Of a stretch of DNA of 64,000 nt, positions 50,079-60,027 are shown piece by piece. The translations under genes were made by a program, and so were the position numbers. Source of the DNA: Betaproteobacteria bacterium (lineage in GTDB: Bacteria; Pseudomonadota; Gammaproteobacteria; Burkholderiales; Thiobacillaceae); assembly GCA_016234655.1 (NCBI GenBank), contig JACRAU010000019.1:45928-109927 (forward strand), given 5' to 3'. A model generated the notes under the pieces. The model was not told where the DNA came from. It saw only the letters and a program-made list of their open reading frames with translations, and did not search any database. Positions within the stretch are counted from its first letter, which is position 1; the number at the start of each line of letters is the position of its first letter.

Positions 50079-51323
50079 ATGCCTTACGATAGACAGCTTG
50101 TTTCAGCGGTAATCGAGAGGGTCATCGCGCAAGTCGAGCGGTCCGCCTATCGCTCGCACGATCCCTATGATTTGCTCGGTAGCGGCCCCATTGTTTGGCT
50201 GCGCGCCAGAAAGAGCAGGGCGCTGAACGCCATTACGACCAAGGAGCCAAGCCGGAAGGAAAAGCTGATCCGGGCCGTCGTGGCACCGATCTATCAAAGT
50301 ACCTACACTTGGCTCGCCTATCGTAAATTATTCGGCATCCGGCCCGTGCAACACCCTAAAACCATGGGCTTGATGATGCAGGGCTATTTGGCGCTATACC
50401 GGGCGGGTGGCGATACGGGCCTATTGGACAAGGCGAAGCAATGCGCGTCATGGCTCAGGGAGCATAGCGACCAATTGGGGTTTGGCCATTACTGCTGGGG
50501 TTTGCCTTGGGTATGGCCGAGTGAGGAGCAGATTCCCAGGTTTGGGCCGCAATCGACCATCTCGGCCGTGAATGGCTTGGCTTTCATGGAATTGTTCGAT
50601 GCCACGTCCGAGCGGCAGTATCTCGATGTGGCGCGCAGCGTTTGCGATTTCTACCTGAACCATTTGCATATCGACCGCGTGGCCGACGATAAATGGGCTT
50701 TCTCCTACACGCCTTATGACAAGACGCACATCATCAATGTCAATTTCCATTGCGCCGCGTTGCTGGCCAGGGTGTGGGAGCAGACCCGCGAACAGCAATA
50801 TCTCGATACCCTGCTCAAGGTATGTAATTTTTCCATAGCCGAGCAGCGGCCTGACGGGGCTTGGCATTATTCCTCCGCCCTGGATGGCTTTGTCAATGCC
50901 GTGGACAATACGCATACCGGCGATAATCTGGAATACCTCACTATTATTCGGCGTGCCTTGGCTCAGGACTTTCCGTATGAATCGGCATACCGTAAAGGGA
51001 TCGATTATTACCTCGACCACTTTATGACAGCCGATGGCGCACCACGCTACACTGATACTGAAATCTATCCGATCGAGAGCCATCCAGCCTGCCAAATGCT
51101 CATCACGCTATCGGTACTTGCCCAAGTCGATGCGCGCGCCTTACCCATGGCGCGCAAGCTATCGGATTGGGTGGTTGAGAACATGATGAACAAGAAGCGG
51201 GACAAGATGTATTACCGCATCTATGAGGGCGGTCGGGTGGACCGGAACCATTCGATTTCATGGGGCGACGCTTGGCTGGTGAAGGCTTTGGGCTTGTTGT
51301 TGGAAGCAGAGGCTAGGGTTTAG
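50079..51323 (+). CDS. Alpha/alpha-toroid protein of unknown enzymatic role
   Basis: A 414-residue protein from the ATG at 50079 (AGGGA upstream), mostly helical. Repeats of helix pairs (MMQGYLALYRAGGDTGLLD; AVNGLAFMELFDATSERQYL; NVNFHCAALLARVWEQTRE; ISWGDAWLVKALGLLLEAEA) are those of an alpha/alpha toroid, as in glucuronyl C5-epimerases, unsaturated glucuronyl hydrolases and prenyltransferases. Acidic and aromatic residues (HYCWGLPWVWPS; YTPYDKTH) lie where an active-site cleft would be. Homologues in EPS clusters are commonly mislabelled. With uronate-making enzymes nearby a C5-epimerase or lyase-type role is possible, but this is a guess. Confidence 0.62.
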   Translation: MPYDRQLVSAVIERVIAQVERSAYRSHDPYDLLGSGPIVWLRARKSRALNAITTKEPSRKEKLIRAVVAPIYQSTYTWLAYRKLFGIRPVQHPKTMGLMMQGYLALYRAGGDTGLLDKAKQCASWLREHSDQLGFGHYCWGLPWVWPSEEQIPRFGPQSTISAVNGLAFMELFDATSERQYLDVARSVCDFYLNHLHIDRVADDKWAFSYTPYDKTHIINVNFHCAALLARVWEQTREQQYLDTLLKVCNFSIAEQRPDGAWHYSSALDGFVNAVDNTHTGDNLEYLTIIRRALAQDFPYESAYRKGIDYYLDHFMTADGAPRYTDTEIYPIESHPACQMLITLSVLAQVDARALPMARKLSDWVVENMMNKKRDKMYYRIYEGGRVDRNHSISWGDAWLVKALGLLLEAEARV

Positions 51324-51395
51324 TGTTAGGCAATGACATTCGAGGCGGTCGAGTTTTAAGTGTGTTGATTGATTGGGTTGCTAGCTGAGGGATAC

Positions 51396-52421
51396 ATGAA
51401 GGACGGTTTTGAGAAGAGGCTGTGTTGTTCGGTTTGCGGTGGCCCGGTTGAACTGCAAATGGAAACCGCTGTGCGCGAAGGTGATAGGGTCAAGGAGGGC
51501 TCCATCGCCTGTCGCGATCATGGCGAAGTATTTCAAATTGTCGAGACTGTCGTAGTTGAACGGTTTGGCCTCAACCAGGCGAAGCAGGATGTACAGGATT
51601 TCTGGAGTCATCACCCATGCATGGGTGAATGGGACGACGAACGAAAACAGATGGAAGAGGTGCGCGAATATCGCTACCGGACGCATCCTTGGTTGCCTAG
51701 AGAGGTCTCTGAGTTCGAGCGGCACGGTAACGATGTCGTGCTGGAGATTGGCTGCTCCCAAGGCATCGATATGACCGAGTTCGTGCGTTCTGGCGTCAAG
51801 GAGTACATCGGCCTTGACCTGACCCTGAAGGGCCTGCTGCTTGCTAAGCGCAGGCTGGAATATTATGGGCTGTACGATCGCAATGTGAATCTTCTATGCG
51901 CCGATGCCGAAGGCATGCCACTGGCCGGCGAGCAGATCGATTACGTCTATTCATACGGCGTGATACACCACTCCGAGAACACGCAGCGGATCATCGATCA
52001 GATACATCGTGTGCTTGGGCGCGGCGGCACGTTTATGGTGATGTACTACTACAAATATTCACTGACTACCTTTGTCGAAGGTACGGCAAAATTCATCAAC
52101 AAGACGCTCATCTTCCTCGCACGGGATAAGGATGTGTTCTGGAAAATATGTAAATGGCTGCCGTATCGTCCGGAGATCGGCCATTACCGCAAGTTTCTCG
52201 ATACGGGCTATTCCGCCATTCTCCACGCGCCATTCGCTCATATGTATGGCAAGCGTGAAAGCCGGAAAATGTTTTCCAGATTTTCGATTCGCCAAATGCG
52301 GGTTTACCAGCTGTCGCCTGTTGTTCGCCCCCTTATTCGGAAATTGTTCGGTGAGCGTGCGGTTGAAGCGCTGGCGAGGTGGATCGGCTGGGATCTCGTG
52401 ATCAAAGGTAACAAGGTGTGA
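51396..52421 (+). CDS. SAM-dependent methyltransferase with N-terminal zinc ribbon
   Basis: A 341-residue protein from the ATG at 51396 (GAGGGA upstream). Residues ~8-45 are a Cys-containing ribbon (RLCCSVCGGPVEL; IACRDHGE). Residues ~110-230 are a class I methyltransferase (VVLEIGCSQGIDMTEFVRSG SAM loop; YSYGVIHHSENTQRIIDQI; GRGGTFMVMYYYK). This resembles the Trm112-like-domain methyltransferases in glycan clusters. The acceptor is not known. Confidence 0.82.
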   Translation: MKDGFEKRLCCSVCGGPVELQMETAVREGDRVKEGSIACRDHGEVFQIVETVVVERFGLNQAKQDVQDFWSHHPCMGEWDDERKQMEEVREYRYRTHPWLPREVSEFERHGNDVVLEIGCSQGIDMTEFVRSGVKEYIGLDLTLKGLLLAKRRLEYYGLYDRNVNLLCADAEGMPLAGEQIDYVYSYGVIHHSENTQRIIDQIHRVLGRGGTFMVMYYYKYSLTTFVEGTAKFINKTLIFLARDKDVFWKICKWLPYRPEIGHYRKFLDTGYSAILHAPFAHMYGKRESRKMFSRFSIRQMRVYQLSPVVRPLIRKLFGERAVEALARWIGWDLVIKGNKV

Positions 52422-52444
52422 TGCGGCAAGATTGGCCATATTGA

Positions 52445-53644
52445 ATGCAAACAGATTTTGACAATATCCTGATCGTCAGCCCTGGCTATCCAAGGTGGAA
52501 GGGGGATTACACCCATCCAATGGTTTACAACGTTGCGCGCTTACTGCGCGCGGCGGGCCATAAGATAAAAGTGGTCACCATCCACTACCCTGGTATTCCC
52601 GATGTGGAAGAGATGGACGAAGCTACGGTAGTGCGCGCGCGCTATGCCCCGGAAAAATACGAAGTTATGGGGAGCGAGGGCGGCCTTATCGATGATATCC
52701 GGGGTAGTCTGCTCTGCAAGTTCTTGCTGCTGCCTATGCTCGCTGCTTTAGCTTGGCATACCTTCAGGCATGCCAAAAACGCCAACCTGATATTGGTTCA
52801 GTGGATTCCGACGGCGGTGGTTGCACTGCCGGCAAAGTTTTTGCTGCGACGGCCCTTGATTTTGCATTCCAGGACCTATCCTGACACTACGTTTTGGCGC
52901 AGGGTTTATCGCTTTCTTTTGCCATTCGCCGACGGGGTGATCTACAACAGCCACGATAATCGTCGGTTGACCGATAGCATCTATCCACACCGCTATGCGA
53001 CGGTGATTGGTTCAGGCATCAATCTCCAGCAGTTTGGCCGCCCTTCGGGGTGGGTGCGTTCCTCCACCGATACTTGGAAGTTGATTACAGTCGCCAGGTT
53101 GGTCGAGTTTAAAGGCTTGGAATACGCAATCCGTGCGGTCAAGCTATTGAAAGATCGTGGCCGAAACGTGCATCTGGAAATCGTGGGCGAAGGGCCGCTC
53201 CGGGAGGATTTGGAAAGGCTGATCGACGAGCTGGATCTCGCTGGTGAAGTCGCCCTGGGCGGGGCATTGGCGCATGGCGCCATACCGGCGAGATTATGGG
53301 ACAACGACCTTTTCCTGATCTCCTCGATTGTGGATAGTAAGGGGCGTACCGAGGGCTTTGGTGCGGTGATCCTAGAGGCCATGGCGGCAGGACTGCCTGT
53401 GGTGGCCTCCGCTGTCGGCGGTATTACCGATATCGTGGATGGCGAAAATGGGGTATTGGTCCCCGAGAAAAACCCCACGGCCATCGCCGATGCCATTGAG
53501 ACAGTGCTATCCGATGCAGGCGTGGCTCAGAGTTATGCCCAGCGTGGCCAAAGTTTCGTGCAGGCCACATATTCCGATGAAGCGCTCGCCGGCAAATATC
53601 GTGATTTTATGCGCGTGCTTGCCCATCATGAACAGGTGCCATGA
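52445..53644 (+). CDS. GT4 family glycosyltransferase
   Basis: A 399-residue GT-B enzyme. The N-terminus IVSPGYPRWKGDYTHPMVYN is the acceptor domain start. The donor half has LITVARLVEFKGLEYAIRAV, VGEGPLREDLERLIDEL, the EX7E motif EGFGAVILEAMAAG, and GLPVVASAVGGITDIV. It is coupled to the next gene by an ATGA overlap. The sugar is not predictable. Confidence 0.9.
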   Translation: MQTDFDNILIVSPGYPRWKGDYTHPMVYNVARLLRAAGHKIKVVTIHYPGIPDVEEMDEATVVRARYAPEKYEVMGSEGGLIDDIRGSLLCKFLLLPMLAALAWHTFRHAKNANLILVQWIPTAVVALPAKFLLRRPLILHSRTYPDTTFWRRVYRFLLPFADGVIYNSHDNRRLTDSIYPHRYATVIGSGINLQQFGRPSGWVRSSTDTWKLITVARLVEFKGLEYAIRAVKLLKDRGRNVHLEIVGEGPLREDLERLIDELDLAGEVALGGALAHGAIPARLWDNDLFLISSIVDSKGRTEGFGAVILEAMAAGLPVVASAVGGITDIVDGENGVLVPEKNPTAIADAIETVLSDAGVAQSYAQRGQSFVQATYSDEALAGKYRDFMRVLAHHEQVP

Positions 53645-54543
53645 GTATTGGGAAGTCGCTTCTTCTGCTTGTTAAGGTCGGTCTGCTCGCGGGGCTGATT
53701 TTGCTGGCGCTAGCCACGCAAGATGTCAAGCAAATATGGGAGCTTGTAAGCGAGGTCGATCTCCGGTATCTGCCCATATTCATCCTGCTGAACCTTGGGA
53801 CAGTGGCGCTTGCCAGTAGCAACCTCTATATATTGCTGCGCCCCCTTGGCCAAAAGCTGCCTTGGAAGCGGCTTTTTTATTTTGATTTGCTCTCGTTGGC
53901 CGGTTCTTATTACACTCCCGGCGGAGTTGGCGGTGTGGCGACGGTCATGTACCTGATCAGTCGGGAAGGGGCAGGGCTAAAGGATGCGGCTGTTGCGGTG
54001 TTCATGGACAAAGGCATCACTCTGGTCATCGCGCTGTTATCGCTGTGCACGTATTTCGTGTTTTTTGCACACACACGGGCGGACATTGAGTGGCAGCTGA
54101 TCGGTGTCATCGCAATATTCCTGGCCGGGTTTTCCCTCGCAGTATTTATGTCCGGCTGGCTGAGGGAACGGTTATTAAAAATTATCGATAGAATGCGTTG
54201 TTACTCAGGCCATGCTCCCGTTCTGGGCATGAATCTGGCCGTTACCCTAGGAATTTTTGGTCTTTCTGCGCTGCAGTACCTGGTGGCATTTCAAGCGCTG
54301 GGCTTGCGGGTCGAGGAGCCCTTGTTGATCTTTATTTCTTACGGGGTTTTGATAATCATCAATTACTTGCCGATCGCATTTGGCGGAATTGGCCTAGGTG
54401 AGGTGTCGGCGTTGTTTTTGTGGAGTGAGATGGGTCTCACGTCGGAGCAGATATTGGCCGCATTGCTGATTGTCAGGTTATTTACCTTGCTGGCGACAAT
54501 ATTGCTGGTAGGCGGGGCATTGCTTGCAAGACTGCGGCATTAA
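53641..54543 (+). CDS. Flippase-like membrane protein (LPG synthase TM family)
   Basis: A 300-residue protein with eight or so hydrophobic helices, of the lysylphosphatidylglycerol-synthase-TM/UPF0104 type. TPGGVGGVATVMYLISREG and LPIAFGGIGLGEVSALFLW are the family's two glycine-rich signature loops. Similar proteins are linked with lipid-linked sugar or phospholipid translocation or act as partners of glycosyltransferases. A second, diverged member is at 61.1 kb on the other strand. Confidence 0.83.
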   Translation: MSIGKSLLLLVKVGLLAGLILLALATQDVKQIWELVSEVDLRYLPIFILLNLGTVALASSNLYILLRPLGQKLPWKRLFYFDLLSLAGSYYTPGGVGGVATVMYLISREGAGLKDAAVAVFMDKGITLVIALLSLCTYFVFFAHTRADIEWQLIGVIAIFLAGFSLAVFMSGWLRERLLKIIDRMRCYSGHAPVLGMNLAVTLGIFGLSALQYLVAFQALGLRVEEPLLIFISYGVLIIINYLPIAFGGIGLGEVSALFLWSEMGLTSEQILAALLIVRLFTLLATILLVGGALLARLRH

Positions 54544-54703
54544 TGGGGTTTTATTGCGTCCCAGTCTTGGGTGAGAGTGGTTTATGATTGCCCCCCAAGA
54601 GTGACTTGACGCCGAGTAAATATGCGGCGACGCGGGGTCACAATGGAAGCCTTAGAAGCAGCTCGTCGAGCGGCCGGGGTGTTAGTTGGTGAGGTAATGA
54701 ACA

Positions 54704-56269
54704 GTGAGCCAGGTCATACAGGTACTAGATGCCCAGTTGAAGCCGATAGTGGTTGGGAAAAGAAATACAGCGTATCCAGCCGCCAAGCACTATTCGAAAA
54801 AGATTCTGCTGGTTTGGCCGGGAAAGTTTGGGGCATTCGACCCGGATTTTCCAAATTCTTGCTTCTATCTTGCAAAGGCATTGATGGACGACGGTTGGGA
54901 ACCGAGCATCCTCGACATGCAAATCGAAGATTACAAAAAAATAGACTATTCGCAATATCTTTTTGTCGGCATATCTTCAATGTCCGGCCCTCAACTGGGC
55001 CATGCGCGAACTATATCGAGTTGGATAAGGGAAGTCGCGCCGGGTTGCCCCATCGTATATGGCGGCGATCATGTCAATACGGAGGATGAGAGTACCGTCA
55101 GATCGAAGTTCGCCGACTATGCGATTCGAGGCGAAGGCGAGATAGCTATCGTGCAGTTAGCCAACTCCTTATATGAGTGGGATGACATCGGCATAGTGAA
55201 TGGCTTGACCGCTGTCGAAAACGGTAACTTAATTCGAAACGAAAAAGGCGACTTTGTCGATTTTGGCAAGGTGAATCACCTGCCGTATTATCTGGTAGAC
55301 ATAAAAAAATACCCCGGTATAACGGACAAATTTCCATATTTATCGAGTAAAGGCTGTCCCTTCACTTGCGCTTTTTGCACATGGAAGGGCAACCGGAAGA
55401 TGCGAATCAAATCGCCCGAAGTGGTGATTGAGGAGATCGAGCACATCGTAAAGAACTACGGCCCGAAGACCATCACCTTCATCGATGGCCTATTTTATGT
55501 TCAAGTAAAAAGGGTCAAGGAGATCGCCCGGCTGGCCGTGGAAAGAAAGCTGGATGTGTCGTTTTATTCGATGTGCAGAGTGGATTTGTTCGAGAAGGTC
55601 GATGATGAAATGCTGCGGCTTCTTAAGGCGGCGCATTTCGATGAGATCGCCTTCGGCGGTGAGAGCGGATCCGATTTGCAACTGAAGCTAATGTCCAAAA
55701 ACACCACGGCCAAGCAATTGCTGAAAAGCGCCGAGCGTACCCGTGACTTCGGCATCATGCCGACCTATTCTTTCTTGCTTGGCCTTCCGGGGGAACTGGA
55801 TGAACATGTGCCCTTGAGCTTGAAAATAATAGATGAGCTGAAGAAACTCAATCCCGTGGCGCGTTGCAATATCATGGCGATATTCGATCCCTATCCAGGC
55901 GCCGATTATACGGACCAGTTGATTGCCGAGAAGCAATATGAGCAGCCAACAACCTTCGAGGAATGGTGCGATTCTAAATGGCTGGAATTGGGTGCCAAGA
56001 GGTGGATACCCAAAGCCAAAGGCAAGGATTATTTAACCCTACAGGCTCTGGTCAGATATTTTTACGTCTGGGATACGCTGAATCTCTGGCCGTGGGAAAT
56101 CAAGGTTGCGAGACATAATGGTTCAAGGTTGTTCGCTATCGTTTCGTACGTTGCACATGGGCTGCTGTGGCCTATCGCAAAAATGCGCTGGAAGTTTGGT
56201 TTCTTCAAGTTCGGTTTTGAGATAAATGGTTGGCGTAAGCTGACTGTCATGATGCGTGGCCATGATTAA
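54704..56269 (+). CDS. B12-binding domain radical SAM protein
   Basis: A 521-residue enzyme from a GTG at 54704. The N-terminal ~150 residues look like the cobalamin-binding fold (FPNSCFYLAKALMDDGWE; GGDHVNTEDES). The radical-SAM barrel starts with GCPFTCAFCTWKGN, giving Cys218-x3-Cys222-x2-Cys225 for the 4Fe-4S cluster. SYSFLLGLPGEL-type (TYSFLLGLPGELDEH) follows. Such enzymes methylate or rearrange unreactive carbons in sugars, lipids and secondary metabolites. In this cluster it may C-methylate a sugar; the substrate is not known. About 160 bp without a gene precede it. Confidence 0.87.
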   Translation: MSQVIQVLDAQLKPIVVGKRNTAYPAAKHYSKKILLVWPGKFGAFDPDFPNSCFYLAKALMDDGWEPSILDMQIEDYKKIDYSQYLFVGISSMSGPQLGHARTISSWIREVAPGCPIVYGGDHVNTEDESTVRSKFADYAIRGEGEIAIVQLANSLYEWDDIGIVNGLTAVENGNLIRNEKGDFVDFGKVNHLPYYLVDIKKYPGITDKFPYLSSKGCPFTCAFCTWKGNRKMRIKSPEVVIEEIEHIVKNYGPKTITFIDGLFYVQVKRVKEIARLAVERKLDVSFYSMCRVDLFEKVDDEMLRLLKAAHFDEIAFGGESGSDLQLKLMSKNTTAKQLLKSAERTRDFGIMPTYSFLLGLPGELDEHVPLSLKIIDELKKLNPVARCNIMAIFDPYPGADYTDQLIAEKQYEQPTTFEEWCDSKWLELGAKRWIPKAKGKDYLTLQALVRYFYVWDTLNLWPWEIKVARHNGSRLFAIVSYVAHGLLWPIAKMRWKFGFFKFGFEINGWRKLTVMMRGHD

Positions 56270-56389
56270 CGGGATATATAGAACGTACCTAGATCCGCAT
56301 GGTATGAGGGCTTACTCGTGACCAGCTTGTGCGTCATTCGAGGCGCATTGTTTGCATTCTGATTGTTTCGTCTGACGGCGTGACGCTTT

Positions 56390-57784
56390 ATGCGCAAGTG
56401 TATTGAACTGCCATTGTTGGGTAAGGTGCTGCTCGCGAGTATGAAGCATTTGAAAATGCTGTTCCTTCTTCTGGCCGCATTCGTGGTCATTTTCACCGGT
56501 CTGAACGGCTGGAAAGACGGGCAAGGGCCAGGCGATGATCCGGCCTATGTCCAGAGCGCATACGACTATTGGCACAAGGGGGCCCATCCGGGGGCCATCA
56601 CTTGGAGCCCAGGCTATGTGGCCTTGATGAGCCCTGTTGTAGGGATATTGGGCAAGGAAACAGGCTATAAGGTATGGCGCTTTGCCGTGTTGTTTGGCGT
56701 CAGTATGCTGATCTATGTTGCGTTCCAGCGCATGTTTGGCAGCGCCTGGGTCGGGTTCGTCATGGCGCTCTATTCACAAATGCTGATGCAGCCGTATGCC
56801 TCTCCATCGCTGCAGGCATTGCTTGGCCTTTTGTATTTGGCCTGTCTTGTCTTGCTGGTTGGCAAGGAACGCTATCTGGGCTTTGTCTTTGCCATCCTCT
56901 TGAATAGCGTTTTTGTATCGGGGGCGGCAGCGACGGTACTGTTCGCCTTCGGTGTGTTCTGCCTGATCTTTTATCCGAGGTGGCTCTTTTCGCTGCGCTT
57001 CTTTGCCCAATTCGCCGTTGGTGTGGCGCTGTTTACTGTTGTGCTGCAGCATTTCGAATACGATATCAGTAAATATCCCACCGCTACAGCCCAGCGTGGC
57101 CGCGCTGGGCTTTATCATCAATTGTCACTGTATATCCTCGCGAGTGGCAGGTCGACGCCTTATCTCCTCCCGGGGGAGGATGATCCTAAGCTGCATCCGG
57201 TTGATGAATATCATCGGCACCTGAATGCAATCGAGCGCTACTACTTGGATAAATTCGGTCAAACTGAGGGCGAGTTACGTGACAAGAGCCAGGATGCACG
57301 CTGGCCAGCCGTTCTGCTTGATTGGCCTTGGCTGATCGAAAAGGATCCGGAGCTGATGCGAGGGTATGCCCGTGAGGTGGTGCGGACGCTTGTTGAGGAC
57401 AGTGCGTTGACGGCATTTGAGGCAGTTAGACCCTACGACAGGGGGCCCAGTTGGAAGCGTCTGTTGAGGAACCTGGTGGTCATGGCTACTGTTGTGGCAA
57501 TCACCCTGTTGCCCTTGCTTAGGCTACGTGACGGAAAGCCGAAGCTGCTTGAGCGTGTCTCGTTGCCATCTAGGTTGCAAGCCCTGTTTGCCTTGTCTTG
57601 TTTTTCGACATTGATCCCGCTTATCCTGGTCAAGCCGCTGCCGATATATTTCCCGCCTCTGATCCCGGTGTATTTGCTTATCCTAGCGGTAGTAAGCGTA
57701 GTGATCGCGAAGGCCTTGGGGCGATTACCAAAGCGTCCCATGCAGCTACGCAGGAAAGTCATTGGTGATGAGGTGGATGTATGA
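56390..57784 (+). CDS. GT-C-like polytopic membrane protein, paralog 1
   Basis: A 464-residue membrane protein with about ten hydrophobic helices. The ATG at 56441 (MKHLKMLFLLLAAF) is another start, since it aligns with paralog 2. The first periplasmic loop holds GPGDDPAYVQSAYDYWHKG, with an acidic pair as in GT-C glycosyltransferases. Between helices is a long soluble loop (EDDPKLHPVDEYHRHLNAIE). It ends with VKPLPIYFPPLIPVYLL. I see no exact family, but the architecture suits lipid-sugar-dependent glycosyltransfer. It is one of a tandem pair. Confidence 0.72.
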   Translation: MRKCIELPLLGKVLLASMKHLKMLFLLLAAFVVIFTGLNGWKDGQGPGDDPAYVQSAYDYWHKGAHPGAITWSPGYVALMSPVVGILGKETGYKVWRFAVLFGVSMLIYVAFQRMFGSAWVGFVMALYSQMLMQPYASPSLQALLGLLYLACLVLLVGKERYLGFVFAILLNSVFVSGAAATVLFAFGVFCLIFYPRWLFSLRFFAQFAVGVALFTVVLQHFEYDISKYPTATAQRGRAGLYHQLSLYILASGRSTPYLLPGEDDPKLHPVDEYHRHLNAIERYYLDKFGQTEGELRDKSQDARWPAVLLDWPWLIEKDPELMRGYAREVVRTLVEDSALTAFEAVRPYDRGPSWKRLLRNLVVMATVVAITLLPLLRLRDGKPKLLERVSLPSRLQALFALSCFSTLIPLILVKPLPIYFPPLIPVYLLILAVVSVVIAKALGRLPKRPMQLRRKVIGDEVDV

Positions 57785-57864
57785 ACAAAGTATGGGTTCT
57801 TTCGCGCCCGGCACGCGGGGGCTCCGCCGGCAAACCACCGCGGCTCTTATAAAGATAGGGCCCT

Positions 57865-59238
57865 ATGCCAAGCTTCACTAATTCAGCTGGCGGCGTGCTT
57901 GCGACGGACGGCATGAAGCACATCTATATCGTATTTTTGCTGCTGGCGGCACTTGCCATAAACTATACCCACCGTGGTGGCTGGGAAGATGTGCGGCCGC
58001 CAGGTGACGACCCGACCTACGTCGAGAGTGCTTATGACTATTGGCACAAGGGGGCCCATCCGGGGGCCATCACTTGGAGCCCGGTCTATGTCCAGATGAT
58101 GAGTCCATTCGTCGGAATGCTAGGCAAAAAAACCGGCTATCAAGTGTGGCGCTTCGCCATCTTCGCCGGCGTTACTTTGATGGCCTACGCAGCGCTCACG
58201 CAGATGTTTGGCACTGTATGGTTTGGTGCCGCCCTGGCGCTGTTCTCGCAGTTATTCTTGCTGCCTTATCTCGCACCATTTCTGCAAACTGTGATTTGCC
58301 TGCTGTATTTGCTGTGCCTTTATTTGCTGGCCTATCAGACAAGATTTATCGGGTTGGTTTTCGGCCTGTTGTTGAACGGCATCTTCATCTCGGGCGCGTT
58401 GGGCTTCGTGCTGCTTTCCTTTGCTACCTTGTGCTTGATCTTTATCCCCAGGATGGTTATGGATAGGCGGTTTTGGTTCCAGGTAATGGCGGGGCTGATA
58501 TGTTTTGTTGCGGTCCTGCATAATTTCTCCTACGACATCAGCCGATACTCTGAAGAAGCCGCACAGCGCGGGCGCGCTGGGCTATATCACCAGCTCTCGT
58601 TATACATCGTCAGTAGCGGTAGATCTGAGCCTTATCTCGCACCGGATGAAGCCGACCCCCGGCAATATTACTCGACCGAGTATGAGCGTCATTTGAAGGC
58701 TATCGATAGGTACTACTTGGCGAAATTCGGAGAAACCGAGAATGAGTTGAGGGCAACCAGGCATGATGCCCGCTGGCCGCTTTTTCTGCTTGATTGGCCA
58801 TGGATGATGGAAAGGGATCCGGAATTGATGCGAGGGTATATCGTAGACGACCTCAGAGCCCTAAGGGACAGCCTGCTAGGGTCGTTTCAGACGATCAACC
58901 CATTTAGCGCATATCGACTCGACGACTACAAGGTCACGGACCGGGCATCTTTTGTGAGTCGGGCTGTTTTCAATATTGGCTCTGTGGCATTGCTACTGTT
59001 TATCCTAATCCTGCCATATCTCGCCGGGCACCTCCGAACTAAGCTAGTTCAGCTACCAGGGCAGCCGTCCCGCATACAGGCCTTGTTTCTGCTATCCACC
59101 TTGGCCGCGCTCGTGCCGCTCATGCTGGTCAAGCCACTGCCAATCTATTTTCCGCCGTTTACTCCGGCCTATCTCGTAGGCTTGGGGGTGTTGGGACGCT
59201 TAGTGCTCTTGAGCTTGCCGAGGGTGCGGCCGGCTTGA
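57865..59238 (+). CDS. GT-C-like polytopic membrane protein, paralog 2
   Basis: A 457-residue protein colinear with paralog 1: MKHIYIVFLLLAALA at an alternative start (57913), PPGDDPTYVESAYDYW, TGYQVWRFAIFAGVT, QRGRAGLYHQLSLYIVSSGR, RWPLFLLDWPWMMERDPELMRG, and VKPLPIYFPPFTPAYLV. The proteins are clearly diverged, yet 47 bp of DNA in each are identical (58036-58082 and 56564-56610). The 3' end overlaps the opposing GT2 gene by 39 bp. About 80 bp separate the paralogs and hold nothing I can name. Confidence 0.72.
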   Translation: MPSFTNSAGGVLATDGMKHIYIVFLLLAALAINYTHRGGWEDVRPPGDDPTYVESAYDYWHKGAHPGAITWSPVYVQMMSPFVGMLGKKTGYQVWRFAIFAGVTLMAYAALTQMFGTVWFGAALALFSQLFLLPYLAPFLQTVICLLYLLCLYLLAYQTRFIGLVFGLLLNGIFISGALGFVLLSFATLCLIFIPRMVMDRRFWFQVMAGLICFVAVLHNFSYDISRYSEEAAQRGRAGLYHQLSLYIVSSGRSEPYLAPDEADPRQYYSTEYERHLKAIDRYYLAKFGETENELRATRHDARWPLFLLDWPWMMERDPELMRGYIVDDLRALRDSLLGSFQTINPFSAYRLDDYKVTDRASFVSRAVFNIGSVALLLFILILPYLAGHLRTKLVQLPGQPSRIQALFLLSTLAALVPLMLVKPLPIYFPPFTPAYLVGLGVLGRLVLLSLPRVRPA

Positions 59239-60027
59239 CGCGGCGGTTTTGGCTTGGGCGGTGCGCACCGCTTTGAGCCATCTGTCCTTGCAGGACCAGA
59301 GAGCAAAATATCCAAGTATCGTACGCAAGATTTTCATCTTGCTTTTCCCCTTACGCAATGACGAGTCGAGCTGCATGGCTACCTCGGAAATGGTGAGGTT
59401 GAGCATGGTCATCTTCATGGTCATTTCGACCATGCTCTCGAAGCCGCGGCGCTCGACAATGCCCGGACCAAAGATAGCTTGTAGACGGCGTAAAGGGGAT
59501 GCCCGATACAGCCGGAAGAATGAGCTGACGGTAAGGATACCTTGGACGTTAAGCATGTCCTTTACTACCAGATTGGCGGCGCTGCTGAGGAAACGCCTAA
59601 GCAATGTGGTTTGCGTCAAGCCGCCACCGTACATGTAGGGGCTGGCGAATATCGCATCGAAGCCTTCTTCGGCGCGCCGCAGCATTTGGCGGATAAGGCC
59701 ATGGCGCGAGGTGTTGTCACCCTCCATCGTGATGACCCAGTCATCGGCGTCCATCACTTTCGAGAGATGGTTGAACGCGGTGGCAAAGGCGGTACCCGGC
59801 CCTAGGTTGCTGCCATGCGAGAGAACCTCTAGCGTCAGTCCGCTTGCTAGTTGGCGGGCGATTTCAGGCGTGCCGTCGTTACTGCCATCATCGACGATGA
59901 TGAACCCCAAGTTGAATTTATCCTTGAGCTGCAGCTCGATTTCCCTAAAACCCGAGAACAATTGGGGCAGATTCGGCGCCTCGTTGAAGGCCGGGACGAC
60001 GATGAACAGCCGAGGGGCCGCTGGCAT
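59200..60027 (-). CDS. GT2 family glycosyltransferase
   Basis: A 275-residue GT-A enzyme. The start at 60027 overlaps the preceding stop by one base (TGATG); earlier in-frame ATGs at 60039 and 60093 exist. LFIVVPAFNEAPNLPQLF, IIVDDGSNDGTPEIA and ITMEGDNTSRHGLIRQ mark nucleotide- and metal-binding parts, and MYGGGLTQTTLLRRF is a polyprenyl-phosphate-type motif. No transmembrane helix is obvious. It is likely to act with the epimerase gene just upstream. Confidence 0.84.
   Translation of the reverse strand: MPAAPRLFIVVPAFNEAPNLPQLFSGFREIELQLKDKFNLGFIIVDDGSNDGTPEIARQLASGLTLEVLSHGSNLGPGTAFATAFNHLSKVMDADDWVITMEGDNTSRHGLIRQMLRRAEEGFDAIFASPYMYGGGLTQTTLLRRFLSSAANLVVKDMLNVQGILTVSSFFRLYRASPLRRLQAIFGPGIVERRGFESMVEMTMKMTMLNLTISEVAMQLDSSLRKGKSKMKILRTILGYFALWSCKDRWLKAVRTAQAKTAASSRPHPRQAQEH

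Noticed and set aside
54622-55089. 155-codon frame overlapping the start of the radical SAM gene
   Set aside because: It reads the same DNA in another frame for most of its length and has no domain; at best it is a very short leader.
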